Assembly: GCA_046537975.1 (NCBI GenBank)
Contig: JBKHJR010000004.1
Span: forward strand, 1 to 64,000
Direction of reading: 5' to 3'
Length of the DNA: 64,000 bases
From: JAWLDV01 sp046537975
Lineage (GTDB): Bacteria; Desulfobacterota; Desulfobulbia; Desulfobulbales; SURF-16
Shown here piece after piece: positions 23,318 to 32,067 of this stretch (positions are counted from its first letter, which is position 1; each line of letters opens with the position of its first letter). The notes beneath the pieces are model-generated. The model did not search any database. It was given only the letters and a program-made list of their open reading frames with translations, and was not told the origin of the DNA. A program made the translations under genes and the position numbers.

Positions 23318-24154
23318 ATGGAAAAACAACTCCTTCATGTTTTCCGCAACACCCCCTTGGGCCGGGAACTGCTTCTGCAGTCCACCTATTTCTGCAAGAC
23401 CCTGGGAATCACTCCGGTTGTCTATATTCCGAACTACAGCAGCTTTCTTATCTATTTCGCCTTTAACATAGTCCAGGTGGACCTGGACAGCTCATATCTC
23501 CGGAATCCCGGAACAGCCCGTAAACATGTCCGGGAAATCTTTGAATTACAGGGCATGCCCGAACCTTATTTTCTGGAAACCGAGACCTTTACTGCCGCCG
23601 GACTCCCTGATCTACCCTCCCGTTTTTCTTTTATGTGCTGCCCGCGCAGCATCAGCGATCTTTCCAGCAAAATCGGTTTGGGCTACATCGGGCCCAAGGT
23701 CAGGCTCCTGGTTCAGACAGCCCCTTTTCCCGTATTGCTGGGCAGTTCCGTTTACAAGAAATGGCGGAGCATCACCGTGTTTTTCGGCGGCTCCCGGAAT
23801 GCGGTCAAGGCCCTCCGGGTAGGGTTGGAGCTCTCCTGGCTGTCAGGACTTCCACTGGACGTCTTTACCCAGGAAGGAAGACAGAAGGAAGATGATTACC
23901 GGCAGATAGTCAAAGAAGAAGGCCTGGAGCAGGAAATGGAAGAAAAGGTCAGGAACTGGTGGCGGTTCAAGGCGGGAGACTTTACTGTTAATCTTTATGA
24001 AACCCCGCATGACTCCCTTGTAATTCTGGGGGCTTACGGACACGGGGTTATCAAGGAACTGCTTTTCGGCAGTACCATGGAGACGGTACAGACCGTTCTG
24101 CCCAACAATCTGCTGATAGTAGGTCCCCATGTCCAGATTAAATGGACTCAGTAA
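23318..24154 (+). CDS. Universal stress protein-like, tandem domain
   Basis: 278 residues. The C-terminal half is Usp-like, with ITVFFGGSRNAVKALRVGLELS as the first strand/helix and the ATP-loop pattern ILGAYGHGVIKELLFGSTMETVQ, close to GxxG-x9-GS. The N-terminal half is a degenerate copy with RELLLQSTYFCKTLGITPVVY. Such proteins bind ATP and respond to stress. The assignment rests on the C-terminal motif. The start lacks a Shine-Dalgarno and lies next to a promoter. Confidence 0.78.
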   Translation: MEKQLLHVFRNTPLGRELLLQSTYFCKTLGITPVVYIPNYSSFLIYFAFNIVQVDLDSSYLRNPGTARKHVREIFELQGMPEPYFLETETFTAAGLPDLPSRFSFMCCPRSISDLSSKIGLGYIGPKVRLLVQTAPFPVLLGSSVYKKWRSITVFFGGSRNAVKALRVGLELSWLSGLPLDVFTQEGRQKEDDYRQIVKEEGLEQEMEEKVRNWWRFKAGDFTVNLYETPHDSLVILGAYGHGVIKELLFGSTMETVQTVLPNNLLIVGPHVQIKWTQ

Positions 24155-24228
24155 CATAAGTTAATGTCATTAAGCAGGAAAGCTGAAATTAAAATCTAAT
24201 CAATAACCTGAACCAGGAACGAAATCCT

Positions 24229-24996
24229 ATGCTTCTGGCAGTTGATGTAGGCAACACTCATACCGTTATCGGCCTTTTTCAGGGCGATTTTCTCCTGGCC
24301 CACTGGCGGGTGAGGACCAGCCGTCATGATACTACTGATGACCTGGCCGTCCTCCTGCACGGTCTTTTCGCCGCGGACAACCTCTCCCTGGATATGATAT
24401 CCGGATCTATCATAGGTTCTGTGGTTCCGGTTCTGAAAAAAAGCTGGCGTGATCTGGGCCGGAAGTATACAGAAGCCGTTCCCCTGGAAGTCGGCCCCCA
24501 TCTTGAAACCGGAATTACCATTGCCACCAGGGCCCCTGAGGAAGTGGGGGCTGACCGGATTATTAACAGCGTGGCCGGCTTTGATCTGTACTCCCAGGAT
24601 CTGATTATCATCGATTTTGGTACAGCCATCACCTTTGACTGTATATCCCGGCGGGGAGAATATATAGGCGGCGCTATAGCCCCGGGCCTCAGGGTCGCCA
24701 GCGACGCCCTGACCAACGAAGCGGCGAAACTGCCCCGGGTGGAGCTCAACTCCCCTCCCCCGCTGGCCATTGGAGACACCACGGAGACCGCACTGCAATC
24801 CGGTTTCATTTACGGTTTTACAGGCCTGGTGGAAGGCATGGTGAAAATGATGATCAAGGAATTCCCTACCCGTCCCCGGGTCATAGCTACCGGAGGTATG
24901 GCGGAAGTGATTGCCCCCTGCACCGGGATTATCGATAATCTGGAGCCGATGCTCACTTTAAACGGTCTGCGGATACTTTATGCCAGAAACAGCTGA
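24229..24996 (+). CDS. coaX: Type III pantothenate kinase
   Basis: Phosphorylates pantothenate, the first step of coenzyme A synthesis. It is an ASKHA-fold enzyme with LLAVDVGNTHTVIGLF at 2-17, PEEVGADRIINSVAG near 103, IIIDFGTAITFDCIS near 126, and GGAIAPGLRVASDALTNEAAKLP. The 255-residue length is normal. The ldcA start overlaps its end by 17 bases. Confidence 0.95.
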   Translation: MLLAVDVGNTHTVIGLFQGDFLLAHWRVRTSRHDTTDDLAVLLHGLFAADNLSLDMISGSIIGSVVPVLKKSWRDLGRKYTEAVPLEVGPHLETGITIATRAPEEVGADRIINSVAGFDLYSQDLIIIDFGTAITFDCISRRGEYIGGAIAPGLRVASDALTNEAAKLPRVELNSPPPLAIGDTTETALQSGFIYGFTGLVEGMVKMMIKEFPTRPRVIATGGMAEVIAPCTGIIDNLEPMLTLNGLRILYARNS

Positions 24997-25903
24997 TTCA
25001 TCCCTGATTATCCCGCCACTGCCGGAAAAAGGTGATACCTTCGGTATAATTGCTCCTGCCGGCCCCTGGAAGGATGAGGAATTCCAAAAAGGTATCAGCA
25101 TCCTGGAAGGTCACGGCTTCCGGGTCAAGCTGCCTGCTCCTCTGCCCGCCGGGCAAGGCTATCTTGCCGGCTCGGACCGCCAGCGCTTAAAAGCCTTTGA
25201 ACAGATCTGGCAGGATCCCGAAGTCAAAGTAGTCATGCCGGCAAGGGGGGGATACGGCTCCCTGCGCCTCCTGAACCTCCTGGACTACCGGTTTATCAGA
25301 GCCAACCCCAAGTTATTAGTGGGGTTCAGCGATGTATGCTGTATCCTGCAGGCCCTCTACAGGTACTGCGGCCTTCTTGCTTTCCACGGCCCCATGCTGA
25401 CCACCTTGAACAAATGCAACCGGACTTCGCTCGAGTTCTTATTCGAACAGCTTAGCGGCCGGGTTTCCCGGATCAGCCCGGACAGGATAAAGATCCTCAA
25501 AGCAGGCGACGCCACGGGAATTCTTTCCGGAGGCAACCTGACCACCTTGGCTCATCTAACCTCAACCGCTTATGAGATCTCCTGGCAGGACAAGATTATC
25601 TTTCTGGAAGATGTGGGGGAATCCCCCTACCGAATCGATCGGCTCTTCACTCATCTCTATATGGCGGGAAAGTTCAAGGGGATAAGGGGTCTTATTCTGG
25701 GCGAATTTTCCAATTGCGGGGATGAGGAAGATATATGGGACCTGGTACTGGAACTTTTCCAGAAAGAAGATTTCCCGATCTGGGCCGATTTTCCGGTGGG
25801 CCACGGCCTGAGAAACCTTACTCTGCCTCTGGGGGTAGAGGCCGGAATGGACTCGGCCCGGAAAGAATTAAGCTTCACTCTTTCCGGGACCCGTCTGTTT
25901 TGA
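24980..25903 (+). CDS. ldcA: LD-carboxypeptidase (peptidase S66)
   Basis: Trims the terminal D-Ala from muropeptide tetrapeptides during peptidoglycan recycling. GIIAPAGPW opens the fold, MPARGGYGSLRLL is the family RGGYG motif, and the nucleophile Ser is in VGFSDVCC near 113. The triad Glu is in IIFLEDVGESPYRIDR and the His near the C-terminus in VGHGLRN. The 307-residue length is normal. It is translationally overlapped with coaX, and its 3' end overlaps the convergent plsC gene by 29 bases. Confidence 0.92.
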   Translation: MPETADSSLIIPPLPEKGDTFGIIAPAGPWKDEEFQKGISILEGHGFRVKLPAPLPAGQGYLAGSDRQRLKAFEQIWQDPEVKVVMPARGGYGSLRLLNLLDYRFIRANPKLLVGFSDVCCILQALYRYCGLLAFHGPMLTTLNKCNRTSLEFLFEQLSGRVSRISPDRIKILKAGDATGILSGGNLTTLAHLTSTAYEISWQDKIIFLEDVGESPYRIDRLFTHLYMAGKFKGIRGLILGEFSNCGDEEDIWDLVLELFQKEDFPIWADFPVGHGLRNLTLPLGVEAGMDSARKELSFTLSGTRLF

Positions 25904-26660
25904 GAAGCTCAGCCACCTTATCATGGACAAGATCAGCCAGCTCATGCTTCTGCTTCATGGTAAACCCCGCGGTGTCAACAGGCTCCCCCACTCGTATGGT
26001 TATCCTGCCGGGTCTGGCCAACAGTTTACCTTTGGGCAGGATCTCATAGGTCCCGGTGATAGCCACGGGTACCATGGGCACTCCGGACTTGACGGCAATC
26101 ACGGTACTGCCCCCTTTAAATCGTTGCAACCTGCCGTCGGGCGTCCTGGTCCCTTCAGGAAAAATAATAACCGAACTGCCCCTGGCAATGGTCTTGGCCG
26201 CCTCCACCAGGCTCTTCATGGCTTGACGGCCGTGGCTTCTATCCACCTCCAGATAACCGGCCAAACGCATGGCCATCCCGAACAGGGGGATCCGGAACAG
26301 CTCTTTTTTGGCAAGCCAGCGGAATTCATGGGGGAAAGCGGCGTGCATGGCGAAAATATCAAACTGGCTCTGGTGGTTGGCGGCAAAAATATAGGTCTTA
26401 TCCTTCTCGATATTTTCCATGCCTTCCACAGTAACTTCAACACCGGCGACCTTAAGCAGGATCCTGGCCCAGAGTGCCGGAACTGCCTGGATCGTTCGGG
26501 CGGAGACCCGAAAAACAAGGAGGCCTATAATTCCTGCAATGCTTGCCAGAAAAGTCAGAATGGGGAGCAGGATCAGGACCAGTGCCCCTCGCGTTCTATC
26601 CATGATTTTTTTGGACATTTTTATCCATGTATTTTTATTACCGGCAAGCGGCCTGCCCAT
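25875..26660 (-). CDS. plsC: 1-acyl-sn-glycerol-3-phosphate acyltransferase
   Basis: Makes phosphatidic acid from lysophosphatidic acid at the inner membrane. It has an N-terminal hydrophobic helix, acyltransferase motif NHQSQFDIFA (HX4D), RWLAKKELFRIPLFG, and the FPEGTRTPDG glycerol-phosphate site. The 261-residue form starts at 26660; an internal ATG (MSKKIMDR) at 26618 fits the family N-terminus better. The product feeds CdsA (61043) and then PssA/Psd. Confidence 0.93.
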   Translation of the reverse strand: MGRPLAGNKNTWIKMSKKIMDRTRGALVLILLPILTFLASIAGIIGLLVFRVSARTIQAVPALWARILLKVAGVEVTVEGMENIEKDKTYIFAANHQSQFDIFAMHAAFPHEFRWLAKKELFRIPLFGMAMRLAGYLEVDRSHGRQAMKSLVEAAKTIARGSSVIIFPEGTRTPDGRLQRFKGGSTVIAVKSGVPMVPVAITGTYEILPKGKLLARPGRITIRVGEPVDTAGFTMKQKHELADLVHDKVAELLKTDGSRKE

Positions 26661-26756
26661 ACCGGGAGTTAATTGTATGAATTTTAATAAATTCAGTATA
26701 CTGAACCTGTCTGCTTGATAAGAAAATCAAAAGAAATTCTGATTTAACTTTTAAAG

Positions 26757-27332
26757 TCAGTGGCAGACCCTTTTTAAAAGCCAGGACATATTAATGCCCA
26801 GATCACGCATGGTGTCTAATCCCTCCCGGTCTTCATTTACCTCGCCGGCATTTTTGCCAATACCTATATTCCAGTATGACGAGCCGACCACTATCATCTC
26901 CGAAATGAGGAAGAAGGCATTGAGAGAAGAAAACACCTGGTAGGCCCCTGCTCTCCTTACCGCTACCACCCCGGCTCCCAGCTTGTGCCTTAACATATTT
27001 TCATTGCATCTGGCCACCATGCCGGCCCTCTCAATCAGGGCCCTCATATTGGAGGAGGCATCGGCAAAATAAGTAGGTGAACCAAGAATTACAGCATCAG
27101 CGGCCAGCATCTTTTCGATATAATCATTTACGGAATCCTTATCCACCGAACACCGTTGATCCTTATTTTCCAGGCATTTGAAACAGGCTATACAGCCCTG
27201 CAGGTTTTCGCCGGCCATTTCCACCAATTCCGTCTCAACTCCCTCCCTTTTAACTTCCTCCAGAACAGCATTGAGAAGAATTGAGGTGTTGCCGCCCTTT
27301 CTGGCACTGCCGTTAAAAGCCACCACTTTCAT
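26757..27332 (-). CDS. Iron-sulfur flavoprotein / FMN reductase family, second copy
   Basis: A 191-residue flavodoxin-fold protein like the one at 19141. FNGSARKGGNTSILL is at residues 6-20, with cysteines C47, C50, C53 and C61 (CxxCxxCx7C) and SPTYFADASSNMRALIERAG. The Cys spacing differs by two residues from the first copy. It ends in WLLKRVCH. Its role is unknown beyond FMN/[4Fe-4S] redox chemistry. AAGGAGG lies just upstream of ATG 27332. Confidence 0.85.
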   Translation of the reverse strand: MKVVAFNGSARKGGNTSILLNAVLEEVKREGVETELVEMAGENLQGCIACFKCLENKDQRCSVDKDSVNDYIEKMLAADAVILGSPTYFADASSNMRALIERAGMVARCNENMLRHKLGAGVVAVRRAGAYQVFSSLNAFFLISEMIVVGSSYWNIGIGKNAGEVNEDREGLDTMRDLGINMSWLLKRVCH

Positions 27333-27485
27333 AAAAAGCCTCCTTGATATTTTAAGATTTAAGTTTTCAGGTATCTATGCTATTTAAGTCTACAGTATTC
27401 CTGAGCCGACCGGGATAGGGCCATAAGTTCAGAATTAATCTAATATATTTATTTGAATCTTAAAATCGGAAATTCAAATTCTGCA

Positions 27486-28310
27486 ATGCTCAAACCGCCA
27501 TACACTTTTTACGAACATCTTTACGTATATCATCTCGATCTTCCCCACATCCCGAAAGTTAACGATCCCGACCTGATCGGCGTCTGGATGGAAGACGATA
27601 CAGCCGTCCTGTTTTTTCACAGGGAAAAAGACGCCCTGATAAAAGATATTTGTAAGGTTAATAAGTGCGAACTTATTTACCAGGCTGATCTGTCCTATCA
27701 AGACTGGGAGTCCGGCCAGAATATCACCGGCTTCACCATTGACTCTTTGAGAATAGCCCCGGTCTGGGATAACGCTCCGGCGGACATCCGGATCGATCCC
27801 AGCGTTATTTTCGGCAGCGGCTTTCATCCCACCACCAGGACATGCCTGGAACTCCTCCTTAAGTATCTTACCACTCCGGAAATCAAAATAAAAAACGTCC
27901 TGGATCTGGGTGCCGGAACAGGTCTCCTCTCCATTGCGGCCGCTCATCTGGGTGCGGAGCAGGTCAGCGCCATAGACAACAACAATCTGGCCTGCCAGGT
28001 GGCCGGGGCCAACTGCAGGCTGAATAACGTGGAAGACCGGGTAACGGTTCGGCAGCAGGATCTTCTAAAACAACCGCCAGATACCGGGGGAAGCGATCTC
28101 ATAATCGCCAACCTTTACCGGGGCCTCTTGCAGGAACTGTTTTCGCTTCCCGCTTTCTGGGAAGGTGGATTGTATATCCTTTCCGGTTTTATCCAGCCCA
28201 TGGAAGCGGATCTGCTGGCCGACCTCCCCTCTTCCAGGATCAGGTTCCTGGAGAGAAAAAGAAAGGACAGGTGGTGTGTCTGGGTTCTGGCCAACAGGGA
28301 TATACTATGA
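27486..28310 (+). CDS. prmA: Ribosomal protein L11 methyltransferase
   Basis: A SAM-dependent methylase of ribosomal protein L11. The PrmA hallmark IFGSGFHPTTRTCLELL precedes SAM motif I VLDLGAGTGLLSIAAAHLGA. DLIIANLYRGLL replaces the usual NIL..L motif. The ATG at 27486 is chosen; a TTG at 27453 would add 11 poorly matching residues, and neither has a clear Shine-Dalgarno. The next gene begins inside its stop codon (ATGA). Confidence 0.88.
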   Translation: MLKPPYTFYEHLYVYHLDLPHIPKVNDPDLIGVWMEDDTAVLFFHREKDALIKDICKVNKCELIYQADLSYQDWESGQNITGFTIDSLRIAPVWDNAPADIRIDPSVIFGSGFHPTTRTCLELLLKYLTTPEIKIKNVLDLGAGTGLLSIAAAHLGAEQVSAIDNNNLACQVAGANCRLNNVEDRVTVRQQDLLKQPPDTGGSDLIIANLYRGLLQELFSLPAFWEGGLYILSGFIQPMEADLLADLPSSRIRFLERKRKDRWCVWVLANRDIL

Positions 28311-28816
28311 TTACGGATTTAAACAGCTTATACTTCAGCGACGTCACTTACAAGCTTGATCTTGCCCTAAATCTTTATCGGAAATATCAGGCCGGGTTTG
28401 ACAGTGACAGATGGATCAGGCAGGAACTGAACAGGCTGGATGACCTGATTGACGCCCTGCAGCAGAAAATGGCTTCCCTGGCTATGTTCAGTATCTGTAC
28501 GGAATGCGGCCGGAAAAGCGGCGGAGGCTGTTGTTCCGCCTTTATGGCCGGAGAGACTGACAGCATTCTAATTCTGATTAATCTGTTGCTGGGTGTGGAT
28601 GTTGATTTTCAGCAGGATAACGGACCTGAATGTGTCTATTTAGGAGATAACGGCTGTATTTTCAAGGCCAAGCCCATGTTCTGCCTCAACTATAACTGCA
28701 GTGCCATTTATGAAATAAATCCCGGAACCGAAATTGCTGAAATGGAAGAAGCTGCAGGTAACGTGCTCCGTCAGCAGTACAAAGTGGAACAGCATCTGCT
28801 CCGCTATCTGGTATAA
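28307..28816 (+). CDS. YkgJ-family Cys-rich (metal cluster-binding) protein
   Basis: 169 residues from the ATG overlapping the prmA stop. Cysteines are spaced as in the YkgJ/UPF0153 family: CTECGRKSGGGCCSAFM, then CVYLGDNGCIFKAKPMFCLNYNC. These are thought to bind zinc or iron-sulfur clusters. An N-terminal helical part (about 60 residues) is outside the core. Function is unknown. A second YkgJ protein lies at 52117. Confidence 0.8.
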   Translation: MITDLNSLYFSDVTYKLDLALNLYRKYQAGFDSDRWIRQELNRLDDLIDALQQKMASLAMFSICTECGRKSGGGCCSAFMAGETDSILILINLLLGVDVDFQQDNGPECVYLGDNGCIFKAKPMFCLNYNCSAIYEINPGTEIAEMEEAAGNVLRQQYKVEQHLLRYLV

Positions 28817-28834
28817 GGTAAATCCTGTAATCCT

Positions 28835-30472
28835 TTAGTCAGGAAGCGGCAGAGTAAAGCTTATGGCCGCCCCTGATCCTTCCTGATTATTTGCCGCCCT
28901 GACTGTTCCCCCATGACCTTCAACAAGCTGTTTCACTATGGCAAGACCCAGACCGGTCCCGTTCCTTTTACCGGTATAAAAAGGATCAAATATCTTATTA
29001 AGACTGTTTTCAGTAAAACCTTCTCCGGTATCAGATACCTCTATAACGACCGGATCGTCATTACCTTCTGTTTCATTTACTGATATGTTGATTACTCCAT
29101 TCTTATTTCCCATGGCTTCCGCGGCATTATCGATCAGGTTTATAAGCACCTGCTTGAGCTGGGCCCTGTCCCCCCAGACATCCATATTTTCCGGGAAGTC
29201 CTTCTTCACCCTGTAGGAATCAGACCATCCTGCATGCTGTTGACTGAACAACTCAACAACTTCGTCAACAATACCGGAAAGAGAGGCCCATTCCTTTTCC
29301 GGAACAGCAGGTTTGGAAAACTGCAGAAAATCGCGGATGGTAATCTCCAGCCTTTTACTCTCCCGGCTGATAATCTTTATAAGACCCTTCTGGGCACTGT
29401 TGTCAGGAATATCTTTATTCAACACCTGGCTTGCTCCTGAAATGGCGGCTATGGGATTACGGAACTCATGGGCGAGACCGGCTGCCATTTTACCGACTGC
29501 CGCCATTTTCTCGGACTGGCGGACTTTATCCTCCATTTCCTTGATCCGGCTCAAGTCCTGCATGGTATAAACCCGGCTTTCGCCGGCATCCCGGTCTATA
29601 TTCAAGGGGGTCCAGGAGTAGCCCACCGGGATTTCAGCCCCGTCCTTTCTGGTCAGCCAGACCATAGGCCGGTCTTCCCTGTCGGATTTTTTTTCCATAT
29701 AAAGTTGAGGCAGATAATCGGCCAAATTCCAGCCTTCTATTTCCGAACTCGAATAGCCGATTATGTTCTCGGCTGCTCTGTTACAGGACGTGATATTTCC
29801 CCGGGCATCGACTGTCAGTATGCCGGTGCTGACATCATCGAAGATCTGCTTGTAAAGATAGGATAGTTGATCAAGATCGCGGCTTGTCGCGGTAAGAGCC
29901 TTTTCCATGCTGTAGAGACGTTCAATAAGGAGAGAACTCAAGATAGCGACCAGAAAGTAACTGATTCCGAATACGGCAAAATGGTGAAGGCCTGTTTCGG
30001 GATTACTCAGGTGGGATATAAAACCCGGAATGACACGGGCGGAAATCCCGGTATATTCCGCATATAATACCATTCCGTAGCACAGAGTGGTAATGGACGC
30101 CATGAGCAGACCGCCCTTAAGGCGCAGCAAAAATGCACCGCAGATAATGGGGAAAAAATAGATGATGGTAAAAATCGATTGGCTGCTCTGGGTGAAAATA
30201 ATCAGGATGGAGGTAAGAATAATGTCAGTGATTATCTGCAGACAGGAAAAAGTCCTGAGATAAGGCAGTCTTCTGGCTATAAAAGCGGAAATAATGGTGA
30301 AAACGTAAACAAAGGCGGTAAAGATAATCACATGGTCAATAGAGGCGTAAATAAGATCCACTTCCCCCTGCTCCAGAATAACCGTAATACCGAGGCTGAC
30401 GGTAATAAGGAGAACCCGGAAAAAGAGAATCCATAACAGGATCTTTTTCATCTGATCGTGATCTTCTTTCAC
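28835..30472 (-). CDS. pilS: PilS-like membrane sensor histidine kinase
   Basis: 545 residues. About six membrane helices span 10-190, as in PilS. A PAS domain follows (about 205-310, GILTVDARGNITSCNRAAENIIGY), then a HisKA domain with His335 in GLAHEFRNPIAAISGA and an HATPase domain (LINLIDNAAEAM, VSDTGEGF, GTGLGLAIVKQL). It is coupled to the NtrC-type regulator by an ATGA overlap. PilS is known to sense pilin in the membrane in Pseudomonas; the likely target here is the pilin island at 15491. The specific PilS name is inference from architecture and partner. Confidence 0.85.
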   Translation of the reverse strand: MKEDHDQMKKILLWILFFRVLLITVSLGITVILEQGEVDLIYASIDHVIIFTAFVYVFTIISAFIARRLPYLRTFSCLQIITDIILTSILIIFTQSSQSIFTIIYFFPIICGAFLLRLKGGLLMASITTLCYGMVLYAEYTGISARVIPGFISHLSNPETGLHHFAVFGISYFLVAILSSLLIERLYSMEKALTATSRDLDQLSYLYKQIFDDVSTGILTVDARGNITSCNRAAENIIGYSSSEIEGWNLADYLPQLYMEKKSDREDRPMVWLTRKDGAEIPVGYSWTPLNIDRDAGESRVYTMQDLSRIKEMEDKVRQSEKMAAVGKMAAGLAHEFRNPIAAISGASQVLNKDIPDNSAQKGLIKIISRESKRLEITIRDFLQFSKPAVPEKEWASLSGIVDEVVELFSQQHAGWSDSYRVKKDFPENMDVWGDRAQLKQVLINLIDNAAEAMGNKNGVINISVNETEGNDDPVVIEVSDTGEGFTENSLNKIFDPFYTGKRNGTGLGLAIVKQLVEGHGGTVRAANNQEGSGAAISFTLPLPD

Positions 30473-31848
30473 TCTATATTGTATTTTTTGATTTTGTAGC
30501 GCAGGGAGCGGAAGCTGATCTGCAGAAGATCAGCCGCTTTCATCTTGGAATTACCGGCCTTTTGCAGGGCAAGTTGAATAAATTCCTTTTCCAGACTGAC
30601 CATTACTTTTTCAAGACCGTGTTCGAAAAGTTCCTTTTCACTTGCAACTGACGGGATACCGGTCCGCTTCTCAGCACTGTCCTCTTTTATCGAAGACGGA
30701 CTCAGTACATTCAAACTCTCCGGAAGAATGAGGTTGGAGGTTGCCATTGCTACCCCGCGTTCAATTATGTTTTCAAGCTCCCTGACATTTCCTGGAAAAT
30801 CATATCCCATCAGGACTTCCAGGGCATAGGAGGACAGAGTCGGAGCCTCTTTGTTGAAGGCCTGAGAATACTTTCTGAGAAAATAGTCAGCCAGAAGCGG
30901 GATATCCTCCTTCCGCTCCCGGAGAGGCGGAACACGCATGGGGACCACAGCCAGGCGGTAATAAAGATCTTCCCGGAAACGTTCCGCCCTTATCTCTTCT
31001 TCCAGGTCCCGGTTGGTAGCGGAAATGATCCGGACATTGACCTGTCTGGCCCGGTTGTCACCGACCCTTTTGACCTCCCGCTCCTGAAGAAACCGAAGCA
31101 GTTTGGTCTGAACCTGGGGGGACAGCTCACCTATTTCATCAAAAAAGGCGGTGCCCTGGTCCGCGGTTACCAGAAGACCGGTTTTATCGGTATCCGCTCC
31201 GGTGAAAGCGCCTTTCCTGTAGCCAAACAGTTCACTCTCAAAAAGAGTCTCGGGGATAGCATTGCATATTACCGGAACAAAATGTCTGGCTGCCGCCTCA
31301 CTCTGTTGGTGTATTGCCTTGGCCACCAGCTCCTTGCCCGTACCGGATTCTCCGTAGATCAGAACATTGGCGTGAGTCGGACCGATTTTTTTTATCCTGT
31401 CAAAAAGCTGCCTCATGGTCCTGCTATTGCCGACAATATCCCGAAACCCGTTTTCTGACTCACCATCTCTGGAGACGGCATTTGTTTCAATGCTGCTGGC
31501 CAAGGCTGAACGGATAACAGCAATCAACTCTTCGATCTGGAAGGGCTTGGTCAGGTAATCAAAGGCCCCGTATTTCATGGCACTGACCGCGTCTTCCGGA
31601 GAAGCAAAGGCGGTTATCAGTATAAAAGGCAGAGAGCTGATCTCTTTGACTGAACTGAGAAGGTCAAGTCCTCCCATCCCCTCCATCTTTATGTCAGAGA
31701 CCACAAGATCAACATTTTCCCGTTTAATTATTTTTAGGGCGCTGTTGCCGTCTGCGGCTGTCTGAACCGAGTAGCCTTCCTTCTCCAGGAAGATCTTGAG
31801 GAATTCCCGCATGCTCAGTTCATCATCGACTATCAGTATGGTAGGCAT
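30469..31848 (-). CDS. pilR: PilR-like sigma-54 dependent response regulator
   Basis: 459 residues from ATG 31848 (MPTILIVDDELSMREFL). The open frame extends 49 codons further upstream but with non-receiver sequence, so it was rejected. The receiver domain has phosphoacceptor Asp52 (VVSDIKM). The AAA+ domain has GESGTGKELVAKAIH and the sigma-54 contact GAFTGA (ELFGYRKGAFTGA), and a Fis-type helix-turn-helix ends the protein (KMKAADLLQISFRSLRYKIKKY). The expected site class is enhancer-like dyads; three such dyads precede the pilin promoter. Confidence 0.9.
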   Translation of the reverse strand: MPTILIVDDELSMREFLKIFLEKEGYSVQTAADGNSALKIIKRENVDLVVSDIKMEGMGGLDLLSSVKEISSLPFILITAFASPEDAVSAMKYGAFDYLTKPFQIEELIAVIRSALASSIETNAVSRDGESENGFRDIVGNSRTMRQLFDRIKKIGPTHANVLIYGESGTGKELVAKAIHQQSEAAARHFVPVICNAIPETLFESELFGYRKGAFTGADTDKTGLLVTADQGTAFFDEIGELSPQVQTKLLRFLQEREVKRVGDNRARQVNVRIISATNRDLEEEIRAERFREDLYYRLAVVPMRVPPLRERKEDIPLLADYFLRKYSQAFNKEAPTLSSYALEVLMGYDFPGNVRELENIIERGVAMATSNLILPESLNVLSPSSIKEDSAEKRTGIPSVASEKELFEHGLEKVMVSLEKEFIQLALQKAGNSKMKAADLLQISFRSLRYKIKKYNIE

Positions 31849-32001
31849 CTTTCGTCCTGAATTCAGAGTTAGGGTTAAGGGGGCCCCAGATCTCATTTCC
31901 CAAATTTCACTTGCTGACCATGACAAGTTGCGGTTAATATAATAAGATTGCCAACAAACCTCTCTTAAATTAATTAGACTGTGCAAAAATCGCAAACACT
32001 A

Positions 32002-32031
32002 TTGAAAAAGCAATCATAAATTCAATATACA
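32002..32031 (+). promoter_or_regulatory. Candidate promoter of the LPS core operon
   Basis: TTGAAA (32002-32007) and TATACA (32026-32031) have an 18-base spacer, 37 bases before the waaA ATG. Sequence match only. Confidence 0.5.
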
Positions 32032-32067
32032 ATCTGCCGTGACCGTATTAGGTCAGCAACAACCAGT

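Noticed and set aside
31849..31995. 49-codon N-terminal extension of pilR
   Set aside because: The receiver domain starts at MPTILIVDDE, and upstream residues are unlike any response regulator.
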